Assembly: GCA_002691205.1 (NCBI GenBank)
Contig: NZHD01000108.1
Span: 1-64,000 of the forward strand
Length of the DNA stretch: 64,000 bases
Direction: 5' to 3'
Source: Deltaproteobacteria bacterium
Lineage (GTDB): Bacteria > Myxococcota_A > UBA9160 > UBA4427
Part shown: positions 52,598 through 62,580 of the stretch, piece by piece
Position numbering within the stretch: the stretch's first letter is position 1
How the letters are laid out: every line of letters begins with the position of its first letter
Translations under genes and position numbers: made by a program
Notes under the pieces: model-generated
Database searches by the model: none
What the model was told of the DNA's origin: nothing
What the model saw: only the letters and a program-made list of their open reading frames with translations

Positions 52598-53999
52598 CAC
52601 CCTCCTTCTGATCGAGGACGAAGAATTCCTCGGAACCGAACTCGCCCGACACTTCAAACGAGAAGGCTGGGACGTTGTGCATCACGTGGACCTCGCTGGG
52701 GCCCGAACCGCTCTCCTAGATAACCACTTATCTCCTCTAGTCGTCGTCTCAGATATGAATCTCCCGGATGGCAGTGCACTCGATCTGCTTGAAGAAGCTC
52801 GCGGCCAACATCTGACAGCCGAATGGCTTTTCCTTACGGGCTACGGAACGGTGGCCGACTCGGTCAGAGCACTGCGCCTTGGAGCTTATGATTTCCTCGA
52901 AAAGCCATGTGACCAAAAGCGTCTCGACCTTGTTGTCGCTGGAGCAGCACGAAGCGCACTCGCCCAACGCCGGCTAGAAGACCATGCGATTAACCAAAAC
53001 CGAGCCTATCCCGTCGAGAACTTTGTGGGCTCCAGTGAAAAAGCCCTTGAGGTTCGAGACATTCTGAGCCGACTCATCCAAGTCCCCATCAGCGCCTTAA
53101 TCATCGATGGTGAAACCGGTACTGGAAAAGGACTCGTTGCAAGAATCATCCATAACAGTGGCCCGAGAGCAAAGGAGCCGCTGATTGAAGTCAACTGTGC
53201 CGCGCTTCCTCGAGAGCTACTTGAGTCAGAATTATTTGGCCATGAAGCCGGAGCGTTTACGGGCGCCAAGAACAAACGGAGAGGCCTCGTACAGCAAGCT
53301 GATCAGGGCACCCTATTTCTGGATGAGATTTCAGAAATGCACCCGGACCTACAGTCAAAGCTTCTCAAAGTCATCGAAGATCAAAAAGTACGCCCTGTTG
53401 GAGCGGATAAAGAGATGGCGATCGATGTACAGATCATCGCCGCGAGCAACCGAAATCTGTCTGAGCGTATCGCTGAAGGTGAATTTCGATCTGACCTCTA
53501 CCACAGACTCTCCGTTTTCCAACTTACACTGCCAGCCCTTCGGGACCGAATTGAAGATCTTGAAGAGCTCGTCCCTCTGATCGTGGACGAGTTCAATGCA
53601 ATGGCGGGTCGATCGGTCAGCGATATTCCAAAAGAGGTTTGGAGCGCGCTCCAATCATATGACTGGCCTGGAAATGTCCGTGAACTCCGTAATGTCATTG
53701 AGCGATGTGTCCTTTTCTCGGAAGGCTCACTCTTCTCTACCCGATGGCTCCAGCTTCCCGGGCAATCAAAATCTCAAAGCAAAGCGTCAACTGACGACTC
53801 GAGTATCTCGCTTCCTCTAGATGGCTCAATGTCACTGGAAGATATGGATCGCTATATCGTCAATACAGCCCTTGAGAAAACTCAGTACAACATGACGGCG
53901 GCAGCTCGCAAGCTTGGTACCACTCGTCAAACGCTTCGATACCGTGCTCAGAAATATGGCATCAAAGCCCCGGACAATGACGAGAATGGAAACGCATAA
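52590..53999 (+). CDS. Sigma-54-dependent response regulator, NtrC family
   Basis: A 469-residue activator with three domains. The receiver (about 1-120) has LLIEDEEFL and phospho-acceptor Asp55 in VVVSDMNLPDG. The AAA+ domain (about 140-380) carries Walker A GETGTGKG, the sigma-54-contact loop GAFTGA in FGHEAGAFTGAKN, Walker B GTLFLDEISEM and the Arg finger region RSDLYHRL. The Fis-type HTH (about 425-460) reads TAAARKLGTTRQTLRYRAQK. It is the cognate partner of the overlapping kinase and the obvious candidate activator of the sigma-54 promoter at 49659. An upstream GTG at 52581 is an alternative start. Confidence 0.95.
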   Translation: MSDTLLLIEDEEFLGTELARHFKREGWDVVHHVDLAGARTALLDNHLSPLVVVSDMNLPDGSALDLLEEARGQHLTAEWLFLTGYGTVADSVRALRLGAYDFLEKPCDQKRLDLVVAGAARSALAQRRLEDHAINQNRAYPVENFVGSSEKALEVRDILSRLIQVPISALIIDGETGTGKGLVARIIHNSGPRAKEPLIEVNCAALPRELLESELFGHEAGAFTGAKNKRRGLVQQADQGTLFLDEISEMHPDLQSKLLKVIEDQKVRPVGADKEMAIDVQIIAASNRNLSERIAEGEFRSDLYHRLSVFQLTLPALRDRIEDLEELVPLIVDEFNAMAGRSVSDIPKEVWSALQSYDWPGNVRELRNVIERCVLFSEGSLFSTRWLQLPGQSKSQSKASTDDSSISLPLDGSMSLEDMDRYIVNTALEKTQYNMTAAARKLGTTRQTLRYRAQKYGIKAPDNDENGNA

Positions 54000-54573
54000 C
54001 TTTCAAGCACGGACGCTTGCCTTTAGCTCCAACCGGAGAGTTGTTCTCGTTTCACTCGCCCTGCTCGCCATCGCATGCTCAGGAACAAGAGCAGCTCACG
54101 ACTATGAACCCTCCGTCAACTTTTCTAATTTGACGACGTTCTCATGGATGCCCAACCAACCCCAAGGCCACACAAAAGTCTTGCATACCAATGCCCTGAT
54201 GCTGGAACGTATTCGAAAAGCTGTGAATGCGAATCTTTCTTCCCAGGGTCTAGCGGAAGAGGCTGAGGGTCAAGGCGACTTCTTCATTCGGGCACTCATC
54301 GGAGCCGACTTAGACAGGAACGCTTCACACTCGGGTCACTCTGAAGCCAACGAATCGAAAACAACATCGTCTCCCACTCCGAAAAAAATATCTAAAAGAC
54401 ACACCACTGAATCGCTCATCATAGACTTCATGCGCCCAAGCGACGGAAGCCTAATCTGGCGCGGCACTGGAAAAAAACGGCTGAGGATAAACGCAACTCC
54501 CAGCGAAAGAAATTCTGAAGTCAAAGCGCTTGTTGATAGCATTCTCTCCAACTACCCGCCAAAGAATCGCTAG
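53986..54573 (+). CDS. DUF4136 family lipoprotein
   Basis: A precursor of about 195 residues with a lipoprotein signal ([18 protein letters not shown]; lipobox L-A-I-A-C is slightly relaxed). The DUF4136 pattern follows: [19 protein letters not shown], then [31 protein letters not shown] and, near the end, [22 protein letters not shown]. Periplasmic or outer-membrane location; function unknown for the whole family. Its start lies inside the last codons of the regulator gene (14-nt overlap), suggesting coupling to the kinase/regulator pair. Confidence 0.8.
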   Translation: METHNFQARTLAFSSNRRVVLVSLALLAIACSGTRAAHDYEPSVNFSNLTTFSWMPNQPQGHTKVLHTNALMLERIRKAVNANLSSQGLAEEAEGQGDFFIRALIGADLDRNASHSGHSEANESKTTSSPTPKKISKRHTTESLIIDFMRPSDGSLIWRGTGKKRLRINATPSERNSEVKALVDSILSNYPPKNR

Positions 54574-54650
54574 ACCCGCGTCTAATACAATTCTATCTGC
54601 ATCACATTCAAACTTATTTTAGACTATGCTACTCGAAATTGGAGGGCAAG

Positions 54651-56249
54651 TTGGAAACGACCATTGATGTGAAGAGCGACGAATTCCTCGCCAATGCAGA
54701 ATACATGCGAGACCTCGTCGAGAACCTCAGAGTGAAGCAAGCTCAAATAGCCGAGGGAGGAAGCCTTCGGGCGGTTAAAAAACACGTGTCTCGTGGAAAA
54801 TTGCTTCCGCGAGAGCGCATTCGACAACTCCTTGACCCAGGCACCCCCTTCATCGAGTTCTCAGCCTTAGCGGGAGATGGCCTTTACGAAGACAATGTTC
54901 CTGCTGGCGGGATCATTACAGGCATTGGAAGTATCTCAGGCAGAGAGTGTGTAGTGATCTGTAATGATGCCACTGTGAAAGGCGGCACCTTCTACCCTAT
55001 TACTGTCAAAAAGCAGCTTCGTGCCCAGGAAATCGCACTTGAGAACCGTCTGCCTTGTATTTATTTGGTGGACTCAGGCGGCGCCCACCTCCCGAGTCAA
55101 GCGGATGTCTTTCCAGACAAACATCATTTCGGTCGATCTTTTTACAATCAAGCCAATATGAGCAGCGAGGGAATTCCTCAGATCGCTCTCGTAATGGGCT
55201 CATGTACTGCGGGCGGCGCATATGTACCGGCCATGTGCGACGAAAGCATTATTGTTAAAAACCAGGGAACAATCTTTTTAGGGGGCCCTCCTCTCGTCAA
55301 AGCCGCTACCGGCGAAGAAGTGAGCGCTGAAGAACTCGGAGGGGCCGACGTTCATACGCGAATGAGTGGTGTCGCTGATCATCTCGCTATGAATGATGAG
55401 CATGCTCTTTCTATCGCTCGAACCATCGTATCTCACACTGCTTACTCCAAAAAAGTATCCTTGCCTATTCGCGAGCCTGTGCCGCCCCCATATGATCCAG
55501 AGGAGCTATTGGGCATCGTGCCCCAGGACACCCGAAAGCCCTATGACGTCCGTGAGGTCATTACTCGAATCGTTGATGGTGGCGAATTTGATGAATTCAA
55601 AAAATTCTACGGCGAGTCTCTCGTTACCGCGTTCGCCCACCTACACGGCTATCCTGTAGGAATCGTCGCCAATAATGGAACCCTGTTTAGCGAGTCCGCT
55701 CTTAAAGGGGCGCATTTTATAGAACTCTGTTGCCAGCGAGGAATACCTCTCATATTCCTTCAGAACATCACCGGCTTTATGGTGGGGAAAAAATATGAGC
55801 AGGCCGGAATCGCTAAAGATGGTGCCAAGCTTGTCGCTGCAGTGGCCTGTGCCAAGGTTCCTAAATTTACCGTTATCATTGGGGGGTCGTTTGGAGCAGG
55901 GAACTACGGCATGTGCGGACGCGCCTACTCGCCTCGACTTCTTTTCATGTGGCCAAACGCAAGAATTAGTGTAATGGGCGGCGAACAAGCGGCTCATGTG
56001 TTGGCCACAGTCCGCCGAGACAGCGCAGAAGCCGAGGGCGCAAATTGGCCTGAAGACGAGCAAACTCAATTCATGAATGAAATTCGTACGCAGTATGAGC
56101 ATGAGGGACACCCTTACTACGCCAGCGCCCGACTGTGGGACGATGGAATCATAGACCCAAGAGACACCCGACGAGTTCTTGCGCTTGGAATCAGCGCCTC
56201 TCTCAATGCGCCCATCCAAGAAACCTCGTTCGGCGTATTCAGGATGTAA
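54651..56249 (+). CDS. Acyl-CoA carboxylase carboxyltransferase subunit (methylcrotonyl-CoA type)
   Basis: Carboxyltransferase beta subunit of 532 residues, homologous to MccB/LiuB. Landmarks: [107 protein letters not shown] and [17 protein letters not shown]. These favour 3-methylcrotonyl-CoA (leucine breakdown) or geranyl-CoA over propionyl-CoA. The start is a TTG at 54651 with GGAGGG just upstream; an earlier TTG overlaps that ribosome site. The biotin carboxylase subunit follows 4 nt later. Confidence 0.92.
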   Translation: METTIDVKSDEFLANAEYMRDLVENLRVKQAQIAEGGSLRAVKKHVSRGKLLPRERIRQLLDPGTPFIEFSALAGDGLYEDNVPAGGIITGIGSISGRECVVICNDATVKGGTFYPITVKKQLRAQEIALENRLPCIYLVDSGGAHLPSQADVFPDKHHFGRSFYNQANMSSEGIPQIALVMGSCTAGGAYVPAMCDESIIVKNQGTIFLGGPPLVKAATGEEVSAEELGGADVHTRMSGVADHLAMNDEHALSIARTIVSHTAYSKKVSLPIREPVPPPYDPEELLGIVPQDTRKPYDVREVITRIVDGGEFDEFKKFYGESLVTAFAHLHGYPVGIVANNGTLFSESALKGAHFIELCCQRGIPLIFLQNITGFMVGKKYEQAGIAKDGAKLVAAVACAKVPKFTVIIGGSFGAGNYGMCGRAYSPRLLFMWPNARISVMGGEQAAHVLATVRRDSAEAEGANWPEDEQTQFMNEIRTQYEHEGHPYYASARLWDDGIIDPRDTRRVLALGISASLNAPIQETSFGVFRM

Positions 56250-56253
56250 ACGA

Positions 56254-58254
56254 ATGATAGATACCCTTCTAATTGCAAATCGAGGAGAGATCGCCTGTCG
56301 AGTGATTGAAACCGCTCAAAGAATGGGGCTGCGTACCGTCGCGGTTTATTCTGAGGCTGATCGCGATGCGATTCATGTACGGCAGGCCGATGAAGCCATC
56401 TTTATCGGTGAGGCGCCGGCGCGTGAAAGTTATCTCCGCGCAGACCGAGTGATCGCAGCCGCCAAAAGCTGCGGCGCCCAGGCGATTCATCCGGGCTATG
56501 GGTTCTTGTCCGAAAACGCTGATTTCGCTGAAGCCTGTGAAAATGAAAATCTGATTTTCATAGGGCCACCCGCAGAAGCCATTCGTGCAATGGGCTTAAA
56601 AGCTGAAGCCAAACGACGCATGGAAGCGGCCGGCATACCCGTCATCCCGGGTGAACACAGTGAGGCCGATGATGATATTTCTCTGTCTAAGGCAGCCGAG
56701 AGGATCGGATATCCACTCCTCGTTAAGGCGATAGCGGGCGGCGGCGGAAAAGGAATGCGCAGAGTTGATTCCCAAGAGGATCTGGCGGCCGCGCTTCAAG
56801 CCGCTCGGCACGAAGCCGAATCATCCTTTGGAGACAACCGGCTCCTTATCGAAAAATGGCTGGGTCGTTCTCGCCATATCGAAGTCCAAGTTTTTGCAGA
56901 CTCACAAGGAGATGTCGTACATCTATTCGAACGCGATTGCTCTGTGCAAAGAAGACATCAAAAAGTAGTTGAGGAGGCTCCTGCGCCGAACATGCCTGAG
57001 AGCCTTCGTCAGGCCATGTGTGAGGCAGCGATCAGCGCCACTCGTGCAATCAACTACCGAGGCGCAGGGACGATCGAATTCCTGGTTGATATAAGTCAAG
57101 GAATTGATAACGCCCCTTTCTATTTTATGGAAATGAACACTCGCCTTCAGGTCGAGCATCGAGTCACGGAAGCAATTACAGGGGTAGACCTTGTCGAATG
57201 GCAAATTCGAGTGGCCGCCGGGGAGCCACTTCCACTCAAGCAAGAAGATCTGTCTATCCAGGGCCATTCCGTGGAGGTCCGGGTGTACGCCGAAGATCCT
57301 GCACGTCGTTATCTACCTCAAACCGGAACTCTTGTGCGTCACCGTCCCCCTGCGACAAACGAAAATATAAAAGTCGATAACAGTGTCGACGAGGGCGATT
57401 CCGTCACGATCCATTACGACCCTATGATTTCAAAATTGATCACTCATCACAAAACGAGAGAAGACACGCTACGGCACCTCGGCTCAGCCCTTGAGCAATA
57501 TCAAATCGCTGGAGTCACTACGAATCTTTCACTCCTACACTCCATAGCCCGACACCCATCTTTTTTGGCGAGCAGCGTCGATACTTCCTTCCTCACAGAA
57601 CATGAAGCCACCCTTGTCTCGGGAGAAAGTCGCTTCGAAGAAGAACTGATTGCACTCGCTTGCTCTACCTTCCTAGAGCAAAGAAAGGCAGCGAGCTACC
57701 CCCTTGAGAGCGCGGATAAATTCTCTCCTTGGGCCAAGACGGACTGCTTCAGACTTAACGACGACGGCTTTGAGGTTCTGCACTTAAAAAATAAGAAGGA
57801 TGACATCGACATCCGCACACACTTCACAAAGGATGCGATAACGCTCGCCTTCGGTGACGGCGCATTCGTAGTTCGAGATATTGATGTGAGAGACAATAAA
57901 GTTTCAGCCACGATCAATGGAGTACAAATCGAAGCCTTCTACGCGCGTCAAGAAGACAGATTTTTCTTGATGCGGAATGCAAGCCATCTGACCTTGAACA
58001 TCAGAAAAGAAAAAGCTTTTACCGATATAGAAAGCTCTGCCGAAGGAAAAATCCGGGCACCTATGCCAGGGAAAGTAACCAGCGTGAGCGTCCAGAATGA
58101 CCAAAAGGTAAAGCGAGGCCAAGCACTGCTTACTCTCGAAGCCATGAAAATGGAGCACACTCTGAAGGCACCCCTTGATGGGACGGTCACTCACTTCAAA
58201 GCTGAGATCGGCCAGCAGGTGGAAGAGAATGAAGTCCTTCTCATTGTGGAGTGA
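56254..58254 (+). CDS. Acyl-CoA carboxylase biotin carboxylase/biotin carrier subunit (methylcrotonyl-CoA type)
   Basis: A 666-residue alpha subunit. The biotin carboxylase domain (1-450) has LIANRGEIACRVI, AIHPGYGFLSENADFAEAC, the ATP-grasp loop VKAIAGGGGKGMRRV, ERDCSVQRRHQKVVEEAPAP and EMNTRLQVEHRVTEAITGVD. After a linker domain comes the biotin carrier (about 595-666) with LTLEAMKMEHTLKAP, where the Lys is biotinylated. With the preceding subunit it would carboxylate 3-methylcrotonyl-CoA or a similar branched enoyl-CoA. Isovaleryl-CoA dehydrogenase, hydratase and lyase genes usually found beside it are absent. Confidence 0.94.
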   Translation: MIDTLLIANRGEIACRVIETAQRMGLRTVAVYSEADRDAIHVRQADEAIFIGEAPARESYLRADRVIAAAKSCGAQAIHPGYGFLSENADFAEACENENLIFIGPPAEAIRAMGLKAEAKRRMEAAGIPVIPGEHSEADDDISLSKAAERIGYPLLVKAIAGGGGKGMRRVDSQEDLAAALQAARHEAESSFGDNRLLIEKWLGRSRHIEVQVFADSQGDVVHLFERDCSVQRRHQKVVEEAPAPNMPESLRQAMCEAAISATRAINYRGAGTIEFLVDISQGIDNAPFYFMEMNTRLQVEHRVTEAITGVDLVEWQIRVAAGEPLPLKQEDLSIQGHSVEVRVYAEDPARRYLPQTGTLVRHRPPATNENIKVDNSVDEGDSVTIHYDPMISKLITHHKTREDTLRHLGSALEQYQIAGVTTNLSLLHSIARHPSFLASSVDTSFLTEHEATLVSGESRFEEELIALACSTFLEQRKAASYPLESADKFSPWAKTDCFRLNDDGFEVLHLKNKKDDIDIRTHFTKDAITLAFGDGAFVVRDIDVRDNKVSATINGVQIEAFYARQEDRFFLMRNASHLTLNIRKEKAFTDIESSAEGKIRAPMPGKVTSVSVQNDQKVKRGQALLTLEAMKMEHTLKAPLDGTVTHFKAEIGQQVEENEVLLIVE

Positions 58255-58372
58255 ATAATCACACTCACCATCCGCTGCCTTGGAGATACATTTTCAGCTA
58301 ACAGAAAATAGACCCCTTCAAGCCTTACGCTTCTTCAGGGTCACTCCAGAGCGATCTTTCAATTTTCGTTAA

Positions 58373-59434
58373 TCACGCTCTTCGCTTTTGCGCCGCGATA
58401 GCCAATTCTTCCAGAACCTCGGCTGTTTTTTCCCATCCCATACAGGCGTCAGTGATGCTTTTTCCGTAGACAAGACTTGCGGTGTTTTTTTCGTCGTGCT
58501 TTTGGTTCCCTTCTTCAAGAAAACTTTCAAGCATTAAACCAAAGATACTTTGACTGCCTCCAGCCACTTGACTCGCGACCTCTTTCGCCACGGTCACCTG
58601 AGTTTCATGGTTTTTACCACTGTTCGCGTGACTGCAGTCCACCATCAATCGGCCCGGCAGCCCAATCGCTTCTAATTGCTCAACGGTGGAAGCAATTTGA
58701 CTCGGAGAGTAGTTTGGTCCGGCCGCTCCGCCTCTTAGAATTACATGACAGTCACCGTTGCCTCTCGTGGCTACAATGGCTGCCACTCCCTGCTTGGTCA
58801 CTGAGAGGAATCGGTGAGGATTCGCACTGGAACGAATCCCGTCGAGAGCAATCTGAATATTTCCTTCAGTCCCATTCTTGAAACCTACGGGCATAGACAA
58901 ACCCGAAGTCAATTCTCTATGTACTTGACTCTCTGAAGTTCGAGCGCCAATGGCTCCCCAACTCACAAGGTCTGCGTAAAATTGTGGCATGATGGGGTCG
59001 AGAAATTCGTTTCCAGCAGGCACACCCCGAGAAAGAACATCAAGTAAGAATTGCCGAGCTGCGCGAAGACCTTCGTTGATTGCAAAACTACCATCAAGAT
59101 TTGGGTCATTAATGAGCCCTTTCCATCCTACGGTCGTTCTCGGTTTCTCAAAGTAAACCCGCATCACGATACACAGGTCGGCAGCCAACTCCTTTTGACA
59201 AACTGCCAATTTCTCTGCGTACTCAAGGCCAGCCACGGGGTCATGAATAGAACAAGGACCCACAACAACAACCAGACGGTCGTCTTCACCGCGCATGATC
59301 TGACTAATCGCCGAGCGGGCCTCCGAGACAGTGGCTGAAATCTTCTCTGTAATCGGAAGATCTTCCATCAAAATAGCGGGAGCAACGAGTGGACGAAGCG
59401 TTTCGATTCGGAGATCGTCTGTAGGATGAATCAT
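58373..59434 (-). CDS. 3-deoxy-7-phosphoheptulonate (DAHP) synthase, class I
   Basis: Condenses phosphoenolpyruvate and erythrose 4-phosphate, the first step of the shikimate pathway. The 353-residue protein is the AroF/G/H type: VVVVGPCSIHDP, MRVYFEKPRTTVGWKGL, INDPNLDGSF, SWGAIGARTSESQVHREL, GFKNGTEG, ATRGNGDCHVILRGG and MVDCSHANSGKNHE. The feedback specificity (Phe, Tyr or Trp) cannot be read by eye. It lies alone on the minus strand and is divergent from the M28 peptidase gene. It supplies chorismate to TrpE(G) and the PabC-like lyase. Confidence 0.95.
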   Translation of the reverse strand: MIHPTDDLRIETLRPLVAPAILMEDLPITEKISATVSEARSAISQIMRGEDDRLVVVVGPCSIHDPVAGLEYAEKLAVCQKELAADLCIVMRVYFEKPRTTVGWKGLINDPNLDGSFAINEGLRAARQFLLDVLSRGVPAGNEFLDPIMPQFYADLVSWGAIGARTSESQVHRELTSGLSMPVGFKNGTEGNIQIALDGIRSSANPHRFLSVTKQGVAAIVATRGNGDCHVILRGGAAGPNYSPSQIASTVEQLEAIGLPGRLMVDCSHANSGKNHETQVTVAKEVASQVAGGSQSIFGLMLESFLEEGNQKHDEKNTASLVYGKSITDACMGWEKTAEVLEELAIAAQKRRA

Positions 59435-59541
59435 CCCGAATGTTTAAAGGAACCGGGAGGTTCGCGCCAGTCTCACCTTGCAGGCGCTCTCAGACTCAGC
59501 GAGACTCAAAGCCTTCTCGAAAAGTGAGGTCCTCCATAAAG

Positions 59542-62517
59542 ATGCTCGCCCTAGCCGACCACACTCGCTCGCGGCTTGTTTGCCTCCTCTTTTTGGTCTC
59601 AACGGGACTTGGAGGCTGCCTCCGAACTCCAATGCCCCCGGAGGTCATGCCTAAGGCCGCACCCAAGCTCCTTTCTGGCGCCTACCAACTTACTTTTGAG
59701 GGCCAAAGCTCGCAGGAAGCCTACTTCTCTCGCGACAGCCGAAATTTAATTTTTCAAAGCAAACGGGCAACCGAAAACGCCTCAGATCAAATCTACACCC
59801 TTGACCTTCAAAACGGCCTGACTCGAAGAGTTTCCCCGAGTCGAGGGGAAGCCATCTCCGGATTCTTTCACCCAGGCGGACGGCTTGCTCTCTTCTCCTC
59901 CACTTTTCCTGAGGCCCATGGCGCGCCCCTTCTGCCGACGCCCCAAAATCCCCATATAGAGAATGCGACCCCTCCTCACTCATCGGACTACGATCGCCGA
60001 TACGACATTTTCAGCGTCAGCCTCGAGCAAGACAGCCAAGCTTTACCCAAGAGACTCACGAACTCCACTGGCTATGATGGAGAGGCTTCTTGGTCTCCCA
60101 ACGGCCGAAAAATAGTTTTTGCCTCAAATCGACATGTCTTCGAATCTGAAAACAGCATGGCGACAGACCCCCATTCGCAATCTTCTGAAAAGTCCGTTGA
60201 TCTCTACATCATGGACTCAAGTGGCCGCAATGTTCGACGTCTTACAGAGTCACCGGGGTACGACGGACGACCTTTCTTTAGCCCAGGTGGAGATCGAATC
60301 ATTTGGTCCCGAAGCTCTCCTGACGAATTAGGCTCTCAAATCCGAACGATGAACGTCGACGGATCAAACGTTATTCAAGTCACGCATCCTGATGCCGTGT
60401 CCCAAGCCCCTTTCTATCACCCTTCAGGTGAGTACATCATCTTCAGTGCTGTTGGACTCAGTCACGAAAACTTTGAACTGTATATCGTCGATACTCTCGG
60501 GGACCAGCCTCCCGTGCGAGTCACGCATAGTTCTGAATTCAATGGTCTTCCGGCTTTCTCGCCATCAGGAGAGGAACTGGTTTGGACCCGTGCTCTCGCT
60601 GAAAAATCACCCCCTCAATTATTCCGTGCGGAGTGGAACGACGCCCTAGCCCGTCGTCTCCTGAACCTACCTGCACGTAGCGGCCCTAGCGCGATACGGG
60701 CACTTCCTCTTCCTCTCGACCTTGACCCAAAGATCGATGCCAAAGATTTACGCAAACACGTTGAGTCACTCGCATCCCCTGTCACAGAAGGACGCCTCAC
60801 AGGGACAGCCGGAGAACGCATTGCCACCAGCTATGTCGCGCGCACCTTCCGCAAACTGGGCCTGGAGCCGGCGGGGGACAACGGTTCCTACTTCCAAAGC
60901 TTTGGCTTCACTGCGGGAGTATCTCTTGGATTAGACAATCAGCTAGAACTCTTTATCTCCGACTCATCAATCGGCCTGCCCCATCAAGTGGATACGGATT
61001 GGCGTCCTTTCGCGTTTTCCCGCGAAGGAACTGTCGAGCCGACTCAAGTGGTTTACGCCGGGTATGGAATTAAAGCTCCCGGAAACTCCGATCAGCGTGC
61101 CATTGATGACTATGATGGACTTGACGTTACCGGTCGATGGGTGCTCATCTTTCGTTACATGCCCGAGGACCTTTCTCCTGCGTCAAGGCAACATCTGCAT
61201 CGATTCTCAAGTCTGCGTCATAAGGCGATGATTGCCAGAGATCAAGGAGCCAAGGGTTTACTGGTCATGAGCGGCCCAGCCTCCAGAGTTCGCGAAGAAC
61301 TCGCACCCTTAAAATTCGATGTTTCTTTGGCCGGGAGTTCAATCACCACGATCTCTATCACCGACGAACTCGCCCAAAAAATCCTGACTCCTTCCGGAAG
61401 GAATCTAAAAGCGCTTCAGAAGCAAGCCGACTCCGACAGTGCTGAACTCGGCTTCTTGCTGCCCGATGTTACGCTATCGGCCACTGTCGAACTTGAACGG
61501 CAGCGAAAAACCGGCCGAAATGTAATCGGAAGACTACAAGTTGGCCCCTCGCCCAGCCGTGATTTTGTGATTCTCGGAGCTCATCTCGATCACTTAGGAG
61601 CAGGGGGCGGGTCGGGCTCACTCGCCAAGGAAAATGCAAAAGAGAAAATTCACCCGGGCGCGGATGACAATGCATCTGGAGTCGCAGCCCTTCTTGAAAT
61701 AGCGCAGGAGCAATCGCAACTGCTTGCGAATGGCAATCTCACTGCGGAAAGAGATTTAGTCTTTGCGGCTTGGTCAGGCGAAGAGCTAGGTCTTCTAGGC
61801 TCAAACTTCTGGGTGGATCACGCTATGAATCCACATCTTGCTCAATCTAAGCTTTCCGATCTTTCAATCGCATATTTAAATTTTGACATGGTTGGCCGGA
61901 TGGATGGCAACGTTTCAATCTTTGGCGTGGGATCTAGCCCGATTTGGCCACGAGAAATCGAGACAGCCAATGTGAATATCGGTCTACCCATCGTCGCGCG
62001 TCAGGAAAGCACCCTGCCCACTGATACGACCTCTTTTTACAGCCGAGAAGTCCCTGTCTTAGCCGCCTTCACCGGAGCTCATACGGATTACCATACGCCG
62101 ACCGACACCCCTGAGAAATTAAATTACGAAGGTTTGGAGAAGATCGCGATGCTTATGAGTAAGATCAGCATCTCTCTTGCCACCCAAAGCCTTCCTCCCC
62201 GCTTTCAGCCCGGGGAGTCCACTCAAAGAGGGCCTGTACGGGCTCACCTCCGCGCGTATCTCGGGACAGTACCCGACTACGCGAAGAGCGAAGTTATGGG
62301 TGTCTCTCTCTCAGGGGTCACACGAGATGGACCGGCAGAACGGGCCGGCCTACAGTCTGGAGATATCATCGTCGAACTCGCGGGTCGAAAAATTGAAAAT
62401 ATCTACGACTATACGTTTGCCATTGAAGCCCTCAAGATCGATGAGCCTATAAGTCTCAGCGTAGAACGAGAAGGTCAAATAAAAGAATTCACAGTGGTTC
62501 CGACTTCACGTGACTAA
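59542..62517 (+). CDS. Lipoprotein with PD40/TolB-like propeller, M28 metallopeptidase and PDZ domain
   Basis: A 991-residue exported protein. A lipoprotein signal ends at GLGGC. Repeats of the form GYDGEASWSPNGRKIVFASNR and GYDGRPFFSPGGDRIIWSRS (about 50-370) are PD40 beta-propeller blades. A PA-like insert is followed by the M28 di-zinc peptidase (about 630-860): FVILGAHLDHLG, GADDNASGVAALLEIA, AAWSGEELGLLGSNFW, NFDMVGRM and TDYHTPTDTPEKL. A C-terminal PDZ domain (about 895-985) has GVTRDGPAERAGLQSGDIIVE. It is probably a periplasmic or surface aminopeptidase. The ATG at 59542 gives a proper lipoprotein signal; the frame is open further upstream. Confidence 0.9.
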   Translation: MLALADHTRSRLVCLLFLVSTGLGGCLRTPMPPEVMPKAAPKLLSGAYQLTFEGQSSQEAYFSRDSRNLIFQSKRATENASDQIYTLDLQNGLTRRVSPSRGEAISGFFHPGGRLALFSSTFPEAHGAPLLPTPQNPHIENATPPHSSDYDRRYDIFSVSLEQDSQALPKRLTNSTGYDGEASWSPNGRKIVFASNRHVFESENSMATDPHSQSSEKSVDLYIMDSSGRNVRRLTESPGYDGRPFFSPGGDRIIWSRSSPDELGSQIRTMNVDGSNVIQVTHPDAVSQAPFYHPSGEYIIFSAVGLSHENFELYIVDTLGDQPPVRVTHSSEFNGLPAFSPSGEELVWTRALAEKSPPQLFRAEWNDALARRLLNLPARSGPSAIRALPLPLDLDPKIDAKDLRKHVESLASPVTEGRLTGTAGERIATSYVARTFRKLGLEPAGDNGSYFQSFGFTAGVSLGLDNQLELFISDSSIGLPHQVDTDWRPFAFSREGTVEPTQVVYAGYGIKAPGNSDQRAIDDYDGLDVTGRWVLIFRYMPEDLSPASRQHLHRFSSLRHKAMIARDQGAKGLLVMSGPASRVREELAPLKFDVSLAGSSITTISITDELAQKILTPSGRNLKALQKQADSDSAELGFLLPDVTLSATVELERQRKTGRNVIGRLQVGPSPSRDFVILGAHLDHLGAGGGSGSLAKENAKEKIHPGADDNASGVAALLEIAQEQSQLLANGNLTAERDLVFAAWSGEELGLLGSNFWVDHAMNPHLAQSKLSDLSIAYLNFDMVGRMDGNVSIFGVGSSPIWPREIETANVNIGLPIVARQESTLPTDTTSFYSREVPVLAAFTGAHTDYHTPTDTPEKLNYEGLEKIAMLMSKISISLATQSLPPRFQPGESTQRGPVRAHLRAYLGTVPDYAKSEVMGVSLSGVTRDGPAERAGLQSGDIIVELAGRKIENIYDYTFAIEALKIDEPISLSVEREGQIKEFTVVPTSRD

Positions 62518-62580
62518 GATCAGCTCCGATTCACCCATGGGCTATTCAGTCGCAGTACGAAGGGCCACCCATCCTGTTGA

